From assembly GCA_009763385.1 (NCBI GenBank), contig CM019823.1, positions 90,965,104 to 91,029,103 on the forward strand: a stretch of 64,000 bases of DNA, given 5' to 3'. Below are positions 45,901 through 56,844 of this stretch, piece after piece. Numbering within the stretch: the stretch's first letter is position 1; every line of letters starts with the position of its first letter. Under the pieces are notes generated by a model. The model saw only the letters and a list, made by a program, of their open reading frames with translations. It had not been told where the DNA came from and did not search any database. The stretch is from Coix lacryma-jobi var. lacryma-jobi (lineage: Eukaryota; Streptophyta; Magnoliopsida; Poales; Poaceae). Made by a program: the position numbers and the translations under genes.

Positions 45901-47083
45901 TCAACAGTTGACAACCGACCGGGACAGGGTTGAAAAACTGACAGGACTATTACGCTTGGGTGAGATATAACCAAGGTGTAGTTCTGGCTGGAAAATTAGG
46001 GACCATCCGTATGGGGGCCTGCTGGTCAAGACTTGTAACTATTCACATACTTCGGAAAGCTCTGGCTCCGAGGAATCCTTTATTGGACCGACAACCGCGC
46101 ACTGGGAGTGGAGAGATGGCGGAAGTAGCATGTACCCACGTGTCAGGACCTGTACTCTTGGGTTAGAGTCCCAAGGTACTTGTCGCTGGCGGAAAATTGG
46201 AGGGTTAAAGTCCCGAATTGGAGTGGTGTACTGTACTTCCGGGTGGCGTAGGACCGGGCCCAATCTTGGAGGAATCGTGGTAGACGAGTTGGCATATGCA
46301 AGCTTGGGTGCTACATATGCAGTGTGGATAGGGATCCTCAGCTGAGTATTATTTATCCGGATTAACGTTGCTCCTCGGTTATGGAGACTTGGTCCACTGA
46401 CTGTCAACGGAGAGTGGTTCTCAACTAGGAATGTTTTGAAATGTAAAATGAATCATGAATGATGAAGAATTGAGAAATACTGAATCTTTCAAAAATAAAA
46501 TAAGGTTTACAAAAAAATGCTTTTATGCAAAATACTTGATCTTGCTTAAGCCTTACCTTGACTACCCTAAGCCTCTCATTCCTGAGTCTTCTCCTTTTTT
46601 TTCTTTAGTCGGGTAAGTCTTGTTGAGTACCCCCAGTACTCAGGGTTTGTTACCCATGTTGCAGGTATGCCTGAGACCCCGATGTGTCTCGCACCCTGTT
46701 GCGTGACCTTCATCCAGGAAGAGGCCGATGAGGCCGATGAGTAAATGTGCACCCTCGGGTTGGGTGTTACATGTATCGTTATGTTAATGTTCCCGCTACG
46801 TTGTCTACTTTGAAATTCCCGAACAATGGTTTGTAATAATCGTACTCCTTACCTCATTTAAAAACCTCGGTTTGTAAAACTATTGTTATTTAAGTCTTCC
46901 GCTCTTTATTCCGATGTTATTTGTAAAGTATGCAATGCTGTAACCGAATTGTGAGATGATCCTGCGGACATCGGGCACTGATGTAGCCCAGTGGCGAACC
47001 CGGTCTTAATCTCTTGGCTGTACGGATCGACTGTCAGGTTGATAGTGATCAGTGGGCCATGGGATTAGGGTCGTTACGTCACA
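42936..47083 (+). repeat. 3' LTR of Tekay/Del chromovirus
   Basis: 4.15 kb, TGTAACACC to GTCACA, followed by the target duplication CCTTC. It parallels the 5' LTR, with TATA box at 44082-44089. Near 46130-46225 it differs: it contains a fuller set of GGTTAGAGTCC-type hairpins (46152-46179, about 46190-46221) than the 5' copy has at the same place (about 36255-36470). Confidence 0.95.
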
Positions 47084-50000
47084 CCTTCTCCCTCTCCCAT
47101 CCCTGTTTCTTCTTCCGGCGAGAGCAGGGCCTGCTGCCGCCGAGTGTCCGCCGAGCCCGTTCGCTTCCGCCACCTCTGCCGACCATGCCACGCCACCAGG
47201 ACACCTCCTGCTTGCACTGCTGCGACCGCCTATGGCGTGTCCAACGCTCCGCGCTCGCAACCGGCTATATAAGCCTCTCCATCGCCGGTACCATCCCCGT
47301 TTTCCTCCTCTGCTCCTCTGAAATCGCCAAGCTCCACCTCCACACCTCGCCGTCGTTACGCCGTCTCCGGCCAAGTTGGCCATGCCTCTGATCCCGTCGC
47401 CTCCTGAGCTTTCGTTTGAGCCTTCGCTAGCCTACTCCGGTGACCCGTAGCGTCACCGATGTGGTCGTCTTCTCCAGCACCGACCGGAGCTCCGCCGCGC
47501 AAACTTCCGCCATGGCCAGCCTGGCTCGGAGCCTCTCCGGCCAACCGGTCACACCAACAGCTCCGCCTTGCTTCGCTAATCATGCTCCACTCGCTTGTGA
47601 AGGCTCTTCTGCCCTATCTTGAGTAGTCCGCGGAGGTTGCCGCCGGTGCAAGCTTCGCCATCGCCGCCGCCGTCGCCAACCTTGGTGTAGTGCTCCTCGA
47701 GTCAAGGCAAGGTGAGCACCGTAGTCGTCATGAGCTCCTCGATGTGTTGCGCTCCATAGTCTAGTCTCTACCGGGCCACCGTGGTCGGTCCGCGTGGCTC
47801 GCCGCCGGCGCTAGCAACGCCATGGCCGTCACCGTGAGCCATGTTGCTCGGAGTCGTTTCCGAGCAAGGTTGAGTGCGTAGCGTGGTCGTTGCACGTCCT
47901 TGAGTAGGAAGCCACCCTCGGTTAGGTCTCTACCGAGTCCTTAGGGCCGGACCGAGGCGTCGCCGTCGTGTCCACCCTGGCCGCTCTCTTGGGCCGTGTT
48001 GATCGGAGTCGTCTCCAAGTGAGTTTGGGTGCGCATCACGGTTGCAGGAAGTGCCCAAGTGCGAAGCCACCCTCGGATAGGTCTCTACCGAGCCCTAGCA
48101 GCCGGAGCGCCGTGTCGCCGCCGTGCTCGGTATGGCCGAGCCACCATGGCCGTCGTCCGCTCGGAGTCAGGTGAGTGCGAGGGTCGGGAAAAGAGTGGAA
48201 TCGGTGCGCGAGATCCAGGCGAAGGTGTGGAAGGCCTCGCCGTCACCGGAGGCCTCGTCGGCGATGAGGTTGGAGGTCGGTCAACGTGGGCGCGCGTTAA
48301 GTCAAAGCCTTCGGCAGCTGGTCTCGGGTGAGGCAGAGAAGAAGGGCTTGTCAGCCTCGGGCGAGTTGGAGAAGGAGAACCAGCTGGCCTCGGCGCGAAG
48401 CGAAGAAAGAGAACCTGACGCCTGGGGCTCGGGTGTCAGCGGCCGGTCGAGCTAGCCGGGCGCTGGCCTCGGGCGAGGCGGAGAAGGAGGGCCTGACAGC
48501 CTGGGCCCGTTGTCGGAGAAAGAAGAGCTGAGACTGAGGCCTGAGGCTCGGATATCAGCAGCCGTGGGTTGAACTGGGCCGAGCCCAGTAAGAGTTAGAG
48601 ATGGTTTTTTCCTTTTTGCTGTTATCAGTGAATAGTGTTAGGTTTTGTCTTTTTGATATCTTTTTGTAGGAAGCTCCAAAAATTGTGAAAAATTTTGTGT
48701 GGCTTTCTCATGCTGCCTGATATTTAAGAAAAATATAAAACTTGAGTTTTGAACAAATTTTGAAACTGATTTAAATATGGCTTTTAATTAATAAATGGAC
48801 TTTGATGATTTTTGTAGGCCTATTTAAAGGTCCAAAAATCATGAAACTATTTTTGGCACTGTTTTTAGGTGAAAATGTATCTTCACAAAAATTTTGAGGT
48901 CTGTTGAAGAAAATAAAATTTATTCTTATTTATATGCTTTATTTAATCGTTTGAATGTTTATAGTTGTTTGAACTAATTAAGTTGTGAATCACCTGTTAG
49001 GTTTAATAGGAAAGTTTTAGAGTTTTTCATAAGCTTTCTAGATTGTCTAGAATCAGCCCTTTTGAATCTTAGAAGCTCTAGTTATGGCTTGATTAGTATA
49101 AGTGGTGTAATCTATCCAAAGTGTGAACAACAGTGTTTACATCTTGTGTGACTTTGGATTATTGTTTGAAGACCATGGGACACCTCTCATCTTGTGTTCC
49201 TATGGCTTAAGTGATGTTTTAATGAACCTTAGTCATCCTTAGTTATCTTCCTAAAGGTGCTTGATGGAAGTTGTACGTATAGCTAGGAATCTTAGTTGGT
49301 GAGTTGCAAGTTGGTTTTGTTGGTTTGCAACTTTACCGCGAAGGAAAGTTGTACTCGACTTTCCTTATCTTGTGTTATCTTCTATTCTACTTTTGATTTG
49401 TCCTGTACCTTAGCATACATCACATGGCATCATACTAAGCATACATCATTTATCTACGTATAGTATCCGAGAGTGTTGGAGTCATGTTGATCAAGCTTTG
49501 GTGATCACCCTTGTCGAACAAGCCTCGGAAGGAGATTCTTGTTGGACAAGCTTTGTCGAGAAGACTTAACTTCAAATCAGCAAAGGAACTAACTTGTGTG
49601 GATTCTTCTTGGATCTTATCTTCCCTGCAACGAAGGCAAGCCCCGGTGCATTTAACCTTTCCGTTTCTATTGCAAAGTTTATACAATGATTTATCAACTG
49701 CATTTAAGTAGTAGGAGTTGAATGACACCAGTAGATGCATTACCAGTTGGTTACCTTTACCCTATCCTTGTTACCTATTTGATTGTAAATGCTTAGCCAA
49801 GATGCACGGTGATGAGATTATCCTCCGCTTAGGCCTTGAGCAAACTAAGGGATGATGAGTCATCATTGTTAGGATACCTCTCTCAGGTACAAACTGATAA
49901 ATGGATGAAAAATGAAATTCAGACCGGGCAGGTAACTTGCATCCGGAATGGAATCTTGATGTAGTGTCCCTGTCTGTGTCGATTAGGAACCGTCCGTGGT

Positions 50001-51031
50001 TGGCCCTTGATCGAGTGCATGATAGTACCAATCACGGGATACGGGTTGGTATGTTGCAGGTTAGAGTCCTGCCATACAACGCCGTGGTGCTTTGGTATGT
50101 TGCAGGTTAGAGTTCTGCCATACAACGCCGTGGTGCTTTGGTATGTTGCAGGTTAGAGTCCTGCCATACAACGCCGTGGTGCTTTGGTATGTTGCAGGTT
50201 AGAGTCCTGCCATACAAATCACTTGTGGTTGTGCAATATGTTGCAGGTTAGAGTCCTGCCATATTGTGTGATTGGGAACCCCCAGCTGGGTTTAAAAGAT
50301 TCGAATCGCCGTGTTTCCTCGGATATGGAGCCTCAATCCACTGACCCGCACCGTAGTAAAGAATGGGTTTGTTATGAATTGAGAACTAGAGGTGGGGTAT
50401 GACTTATAAAGACTTGAGAATCTTTGGGTAGTTATGAAGTTCAACTATTAAGTTAAAACTTGAAATAGGTTTCACTATTAGTAAGCTTTTGTGCAAAAGA
50501 TATATTTTTGATCTTGCTAAAACCTTACCTTGTATCCCTATAGCCTTCATAACTGAGTCTTCTCCTTTTTTTTCTTTAGTCGGGTAAGTCTTGTTGAGTA
50601 CCCTAGTACTCAGGGTTTGTTAACCCTTGTTGCAGGTTTCTAATAAGTGATGTTGATCATGATCATGTCATTGGGCTTGACGTGATCTGGTTGTTTTTCT
50701 TCTCCAACTAAGGTACTCCGCCTAAGTGTGGTTCCATAATACTATTCTGCTTCCACAATACAGGTTATGTTTATGTAAAAGTAACTTATTCATGTTTTAT
50801 AAAGGTTATCTATCTTGCTTCCGCACTCCGATGTATTTTGTATCCACTGTTGTAATGTTGTAATTATTCCAACCTTCATGATGATGATCCTGTGGTTCGT
50901 GGATAATTCGGGGTTCTCTCGGGGACACCCGACAGATCTTTCCAGTGATGTGGTACATGTGCACAGTCATTAGGGCTCGGGGAGACGGTGACGTGTGCAG
51001 GTGGGCCACATTAATGGGAGGTTCTGCCACA
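47084..51031 (+). repeat. Tekay-like LTR, right part (continues 32155-33256)
   Basis: Resumes after the target duplication and ends GTTCTGCCACA three bases before a primer site. Together with the left part it makes an LTR of about 5.0 kb. It has TATATAAG at 47266-47273, a GC-rich stretch (47090-48560), an AT-rich stretch, and a 46-bp tandem repeat at 50048-50270. The ends and TATA region resemble those of the inserted element, but most of the body is different, so it is a separate family. No interior of this element is left beyond about 120 bp. Confidence 0.85.
50048..50270 (+). repeat. 46-bp tandem repeats forming T-arm-like hairpins
   Basis: Four units start at 50048, 50094, 50140 and 50186, each a hairpin with arms GTATG..GCAGG and CCTGC..ATAC around the seven-base loop TTAGAGT. 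A fifth, diverged unit near 50237-50266 has outer arms CAATATG/CATATTG instead, still complementary. GGTTAGAGTCC is one base from the tRNA T-arm/B-box pattern GGTTCGAGTCC. Confidence 0.85.
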
Positions 51032-51034
51032 GAA

Positions 51035-51150
51035 TGGTATCGGAGCAGGATTGTCATCAAGGGAAGACTGGTTACAACGTTACTCTTGAAAAACTTCAAA
51101 ATGGTTTCTTCATCTAAAAATTTTTGGAAGTAACAAGTTAAAACCCGACT
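51035..51150 (+). other. Primer binding site and leader remnant of split Tekay-like element
   Basis: TGGTATCGGAGC at 51035-51046 is an initiator tRNA-Met type primer site. The next 100 bp (AAAACTTCAAAATGGTTTCTT) resemble the leader of the complete chromovirus (about 37344-37400). At about 51150 the sequence changes abruptly to copia gag, so the rest of this element and its 3' LTR are missing. Confidence 0.75.
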
Positions 51151-52090
51151 CTATGAGTCATTCAAGAGAGAGTATGAGAACTTTTGACATCAGCCTGGCG
51201 AGAGCATAGAAAGTTTATTCGCTCGCTTTTAGGTGATTGTCAACAGGATGAGGGCTAACAAGGAGCAGTTGCCTTTCGACGATCATGAGAGAGCTTTGAA
51301 GCTTTTGCACACTCTCGATCGGTCGGTGTGGGACTCAAAGGTCCAGGCGATCATCGAATCGCCTAACTATGAGACCCTCACTTGCGACGAGCTCTTCAGT
51401 AAGCTCAAGTCCAGTGAGATTGACGCCATGTCGAGGGCTTCTTATGCGAATCCTTCTAGCCCGACTATGGCTTTGGTTTCTGGCTCTTCCGCTAACCCCT
51501 CTGCTGGCTTTGCACTCTCTTCACTCTTTTCTGTCACAAAGGACCAGCTCGAGTCTTTGGGAGACGAGGAGTTGGCTTTGCTTGCCAACCGGTTCACGCG
51601 GTTCCACAACAACCGCATGAACCGTCGCCGCGGAGGAGGACGCTCAGGATGCTATGAGTGCGGCGATCCCGACCACTTCATCGCCAACTGCCCCAAGAAG
51701 AACAAGCATTCGGGGAAGGGCAATCATGGGCACAAGTACGACTCCAAGCGCAAGGAGAAGCACGTCCCCCCAAGGCACAAGAAGAGGGGCGGCTTCGACA
51801 AAGAGTACATCAAGAAGAAGTACTTGGAGAAGACCCAGGCTGAGCAGCGTGCGTTCTTCGCCACACTCAGCGACGTTGACGGCTCGGATGACGACTCCGC
51901 TTCCTCAAGCGACGATGAGTCCGAGAAGATGAAGAAGATCGAGGACAAGCTGAACGGTCTCTGCTTCTTCACCGACGACGACGGCTTCTGCACCATGGCG
52001 CTTGGTGATGAGTTCAAAGGCGAGCTGGAGCACACCCCTCGGAATGACGATGACGACGACGACACCTCTCAGGTAAAATGGTTGGAGGAC
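51151..52090 (+). pseudogene. SIRE-like copia Gag, 5' truncated
   Basis: The first recognisable residues are YESFKREYENF and GESIESLFARF, the middle of a copia Gag, with stops inside (for example TAG at 51230-51232). From 51233 the frame is open: VNRMRANKEQLPFDDHER, then the knuckle CYECGDPDHFIANC (near 51650), a Lys-rich stretch and an acidic stretch (DGSDDDSASSSDDESEK). The 5' LTR, PBS and Gag N-terminus are absent because of the deletion at 51150. Confidence 0.85.
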
Positions 52091-53495
52091 ATTTGGTTGG
52101 TGGATTCTGGTTGCTCGAGACACATGACCGGTAACGCCAAGTTGTTCTCCAGCCTTAGTCCTGTCGCCGGAAAGGAGTACATAACCTTCGGCGACAACAG
52201 CAAAGGTAAGGTATTGTCTCGCGGGTCGGTGCGAGTTAATGAGCACTTTGTGTTGCGCGATGTTGCTCTTGTTTCTAACTTGCATTTTAACCTTCTTTCT
52301 GTTTCACAACTTTTTGACGACGACTATGAGATTCGTTTTAAACCGAATCTCAGTCGTATTTTGGATCCTCAGGGCAATCTTGTGTGTTTGATTTCGCCCT
52401 TTGGAAAAGTCTTTCGTGCGAATTTCTCGGAGTCTTTTGGTACTTCTCGTTGTCTTGTGGCTGGACCTTCCTCCTCCGATCTTTGGAAGTGGCATAGGAG
52501 ACTTGGACATTTGAGCTTCGACTTGCTTGCAAGACTTAGTTCACTTGGCCTAATCCGAGGATTACCCAAGTTGCATATGGAGAAGGATCTTGTTTGCCAC
52601 TCTTGTAGACACGGGAAGATGGTTGCCGCTCCCCACCATCCAGTGACTCAGGTCATGACCAAGCGCCCTGGAGAGCTTTTGCACATGGACCTTGTTGGTC
52701 CGGCTCGGGTGAGCTCGGTTGGGGGGAAGTGGTATGTGCTTGTTGTTGTTGATGACTTTTCGAGATATTCGTGGGTCTTCTTTTTAGCTGAGAAGACCGA
52801 ACTTTCTCCTTTGCTCGCAATCTGATTTTGCGTCTTCAGAACGAGTTCCCTTTGAACTCGATGCGGGCAATTCGGATTTTGAGAAGTTTTGTAACTCTTT
52901 GGGTTTGGAGCACCAGTTTTCCTCCCCTTACACACCGCCTCAAAATGGTGTTGTAGAGAGGAAGAATCGGACCCTTGTTGAGATGGCCAGGACGATGCTC
53001 GATGAGCATAGGACTCCTAGGCGTTATTGGGCCGAAGCTATGAATACTGCGTGCTATATTTCCAATCGCATTTTTCTGAGAGCGTTCTTGAAGAAGACTT
53101 CTTATGAGTTGCGTTTTGGAAAACAGCCCAAAGTGAGTTATTTTAGAGTATTCGGTTGCCATTGTTTTATATTGAAGAAAGGCAACCTGGACAAGTTTGA
53201 GTCTCGTTCTTCTGACGGTGTATTTTTGGGTTATGGCACTCACACTCGCGCATATCGTGTACTTAACCTTGATACTAACCGAGTCATGGAGACATCAGAT
53301 GTCACCTTCGACGAGACTCTCGTTTGTCCTTCTTCTCGTTTTGAGCGTGCAGGTGATCATGAGGTCGGTGAGCCTCTTTTCGATGACGAGGACGAGGGTG
53401 CTGAAGGTATGGACGATCCAGCACTCCCTCCACCTGTCGTGCCGCAAAGAGCGGCCTCTACGATGACTCACGGCCCCGACACCTCTTCTTCCTAG
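52091..53495 (+). pseudogene. Copia protease and integrase
   Basis: Protease WLVDSGCSRHMTGN (Asp-Ser-Gly). Then the GAG-pre-integrase zinc region (WHRRLGHLSFDLL, CHSCRHGKMV) and integrase with HMDLVGPARVSS and VVVDDFSRYSWVFF. Near 52800 a one-base loss shifts the frame, and near 52873-52876 about a dozen codons are missing compared with the minus-strand sister. These include RSDNGSEF with the second catalytic Asp. The TPPQNGVVERKNRT segment with the Glu remains. A TAG at 53493-53495 ends the frame in the linker. The integrase cannot be active. Confidence 0.9.
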
Positions 53496-55188
53496 GGGCC
53501 GTGGGATCCACCACCCCGAGCGGTACCTTTTGTACCCGGGGAGGCACCAGCTGCTGTTGAGGGGGAGGCTACTTCAGCTCGGGTGGCGCCACGACACATT
53601 CAGCGCCAGCACCCGCCTCAGCAGATGATCGGCAGCATCGACGAACGGGTTACTCGGTCCAGGTCACAGCACATCTCTCACTTCGCTCATTCTGCTTTTG
53701 TTGCTAATTTTGAGCCCCGAGATGTTGGACACGCTTTGACGGATCCGGATTGGGTCAATGCCATGCATGAGGAGTTAGAAAACTTCGAGAGAAATCGGGT
53801 TTGGGTTCTAGTTCCTCCTCCTCCTAACTGTAATCCTATTGGGACAAAATGGGTTTTCAAAAATAAACAAGGAGAGGACGGCCACATTGTGAGGAACAAA
53901 GCGCGTCTTGTGGCCAAGGGTTATAGTCAGAAGGAGGGGATAGACTTTGAGGAGACTTTTGCTCCTGTAGCTTGTTTGGAGGCTATTAGGATACTCTTGG
54001 CTTTTGCTGCATCCAAAGGTTTTAAACTCTTTCAAATGGATGTCAAGAGTGCCTTCTTAAACGGCTACATAGAAGAAGAAGTGTACGTTGAGCAACCCCC
54101 CGGTTTTGAAAATCCCAAGTTTCCAAACCATGTTTTTAAACTTCATAAAGCTTTATATGGTTTGAAACAAGCCCCTAGAGCCTGGTATGATAGGTTGAAA
54201 ACTTTTTTTGCTTGCTAAGGGTTTTAAAATGGGATGTGTAGATAAAACGCTCTTTCTCCTCAAGCAAGGCAAAGACACTCTCTTGGTCCAGATTTACGTG
54301 GATGATATCATTTTCGGTGGTTCTTCTCACGCTTTGGTTGCCAAGTTTGCAGATATTATGAGCAGGAAGTTCGAGATGAGCATGATGGGCGAGCTGACCT
54401 TCTTTCTCGGGTTGCAAATCAAGCAATCCCGAGAGGGGACGTTTGTGCACCAGGGCAAGTACACCAAGGACTTGCTGAAGCGGTTCGATATGGGTGAGGC
54501 CAAGCCTCTTCCAACACCCATGTCGACGACGACTGCCCTGGATGCGGATGTGGATGGAGAAGCAGTGGACCAGAAGGAGTACCGAAGCATGATCGGGTCG
54601 CTCCTCTACTTGACGGCGACACGCCCGGACATCCAGTTCGCGGTATGTCTGTGTGCGTGCTTTCAGGCGTCGCCGCGCACATCTCACCGTCAGGCAGTGA
54701 AGCGCATATTCAGGTACCTTCGTTTCTCACCTGAGTTCGGGATTTGGTATTCTGCTTTCTCCACCCTCTCCCTTTGCGGTTATTCGGATGCCGATTTTGC
54801 TGGTTGCCGTATTGAGCGCAAGTCCACTTCTGGGACTTGCTAGTTTATTGGTTCTTCTCTTGTTTCGTGGTCTTCTCGCAAGCAGTCTAGTGTCGCTCAG
54901 TCCACTACAGAGGCTGAATATGTTGCTGCGGCTAGCTGCTGTTCCCAGTTGCTTTGGATGATGGCCACTTTGCGTGATTTTGGTCTGAGCTTTACTCGTG
55001 TTCCTTTGCTTTGTGATAGCACGAGTGCTATTAGCGTTGCTAAGAACCCCGTGCTTCACTTGAAGACCAAACACATTGATGTGCGCTTTCATTTTCTGCG
55101 AGACCACCAGGAGAAGGGTGATATCGAACTTCGCCATGTCGATACTCATCATCAACTGGCTGATATTTTCACCAAGCCTTTAGACTAA
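53496..55188 (+). pseudogene. Copia reverse transcriptase and RNase H
   Basis: RT begins near 53640 (RVTRSRSQHISHF, WVNAMHEELENFERN, FQMDVKSAFLNGYIEEEVY). One extra T in the run at 54203-54210 shifts the frame inside the RT; the catalytic QIYVDDIIFG follows in the new frame, then GMEQSR-type thumb and SMIGSLLYLTATRPDI. RNase H has GYSDADFAGC, a TAG at 54841-54843 where the sister element has Gln, then TTEAEYVAAA, LLCDSTSAIS and HHQLADIFTKPLD before TAA. Three defects only; otherwise complete and close to the minus-strand copy. Confidence 0.9.
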
Positions 55189-56844
55189 TCAACCTTTAAT
55201 CGGTTGAGGGGTGAGCTTGGTGTGTGTTTCCCCTTTTAGATGGGGGAAACATTTTGGATCATGTATAGTAGACTGACTTTCTTTCGTTTATCTCTCTTTT
55301 CTTTTGCATTTTAGCATACGCATTTACATTCTGAGCTTCATGTCTATAATCACTAGAATGTAACTATGCTCTATGTAGTATGCTCCGATGCTTATGTTGA
55401 TGCTTGTAGCTTATGCTCTTTCTGATCACTAGTACATGTTGTGAGCTGAGCTATTTTTGAAATGGTGAATTTGCTTAATAACTTAAAATCTGAAAATGTT
55501 CACCATTGAGATATGCAACTACAATGTGTAGGATGTGTTGAGTCTATTCATGCTTTTCATATATGCTAGGTTGCTATGTCACTAGTTCTGAGTCATTCAC
55601 TCGCTTGGTCTGTTCATATCTTGCTTAAAATTTGAACCAAGTCTTAGTGAATTGAAAAGATCGAGATGGGACTGCTTGTCAACACATCACGGTATCGAGA
55701 CAGTTTCTCATTGCACTTTGAGTTAAACTTGAGCCGTGTAGTGTATGACCGAAACCGCAGCTTTAAGCTTCTGATTGCTTCGGCATAGGCTTCGCTCGGT
55801 TGAAAAGTTAGGCAATGACAAGCTTTCAACCTCTCGCAATCACATGCTAATAATTGAACTTGTGAATTTTTCACCGCTGCAACTCCGATATTAATATGAA
55901 ATCACAAGTATATGCTTCATTCCTATGCATGATGATTGAACTTTGCTAGGGGTAGTTCACCTTGTATACATGATTAGCACTCGTTTGGATTCCTGTCTAT
56001 ACATGTGTAGTGCTATTTTGATGGTGACTCCCTTTTGGCTAAAAACTGCTCACATGCTCATATGTTCATATTTCGTATGTGTGATCAGTTTGAGCCTTTG
56101 CTATTTGAGTGCCTAGTTAAGTCATTGGAGTTCTCCTGTTTAGAGCATCTTTGCACTCTTGTGAATATATGCCTGAAGCTACTAACTTGCATTTCTGACT
56201 TCATATGCATGTTGGAAGGGGGAGTTTCTTGCCTTGATGCCTTTCTTGATAAGTGCATTTTCAACTAAGGGGGAGAGTTTTTTTTGCAAATCATATACTC
56301 CTGGATGTTCAACTAGAGGAAGTTTTCCTAGTTGCTTGCACTTGTCGAGGGGGAGTTTGCTAGTTGTGTTGAGCTTTTGCCTCTTTCTTGAGGGACTAGC
56401 AAACATTTTCAGGGTTTTTCGATCGATTGGTTCTCTTTTAGTTTGGAGTCATTCCAATTGGTTCGGAGCATTGGTTTTGAGCTTTCTGTGCTAGTTGTAT
56501 TGAGCCTCTGTGCCTCTATCTTGAGGGACTAGCATTTTGCTTCGATTTTCATTCGGCTTCAATTGGTTTTTGAGCTCTTTTCTCTGGAGTTTCCAATTGG
56601 TATCTGCTAGCGGTGTTGAGCCTGTTCTACCTCTTCTTGAGGGCTAGCTTTGCTTTGCTTGGTTGCGTCGAGCCGTTGCCCATGTCTTTGGGGACCAAGT
56701 TCTTTTGCTCTTTCCACATGACCTTTTCGGCTTTGCTAGGCTTTTGGGTCATTTGGTCGAGTTCTCTCTTCTTCTTCCTTCTTTCTTCTTCTTTCTATTA
56801 TGATTTGTGTGAGTAGTTGACAATGCACTCATCAAGGGGGAGAT
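55189..56844 (+). other. Noncoding region, hairpin array and PPT of plus-strand copia
   Basis: 55250-56130 is the plus-strand copy of the conserved noncoding block. From 56355 to 56699 are hairpin units: GTTTGCTAGT/ACTAGCAAAC (56355-56404, ten paired bases), TGCTAGT/ACTAGCA (56489-56534), GCTAGC/GCTAGC (56606-56648) and CTTGGT/ACCAAG (56658-56699). Words like CTTCAATTGGTTTTTGAGC (about 56548) and CCAATTGGTATC (56593) resemble the family's LTR edge plus primer site. The PPT AAGGGGGAGAT (56834-56844) abuts the LTR. No ORF here looks real. Confidence 0.7.

Larger units (their letters stand above)
33257..47083 (+). mobile_element. Complete Tekay/Del chromovirus LTR retrotransposon
   Basis: A 13.8-kb Ty3/gypsy element: LTRs 33257-37328 and 42936-47083, PBS at 37332, a reading frame before gag, then gag, protease, RT, RNase H, integrase with chromodomain, and PPT. 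Both ends carry the 5-bp target duplication CCTTC (33252-33256 and 47084-47088). It inserted into the U3 region of a related but different LTR. Its LTRs differ by many small indels and by a local rearrangement near 36.3/46.1 kb. All major reading frames contain frameshifts, so it is inactive as read. The very long LTRs and the chromodomain are characteristic of this lineage. Confidence 0.95.

Noticed and set aside
47006..48531. Several GC-rich frames after the chromovirus, possible host gene
   Set aside because: They lie within the split LTR between its TATA box and its end, overlap each other on both strands, and show no domain.
50048..50270. CRISPR-like regular repeats
   Set aside because: The 46-bp units are contiguous tandem repeats without unique spacers, in a plant LTR.
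50040..50280. tRNA gene cluster suggested by T-arm-like hairpins
   Set aside because: No acceptor, D-arm or anticodon arm can be fitted around them, and the loop lacks the usual C of the B-box.
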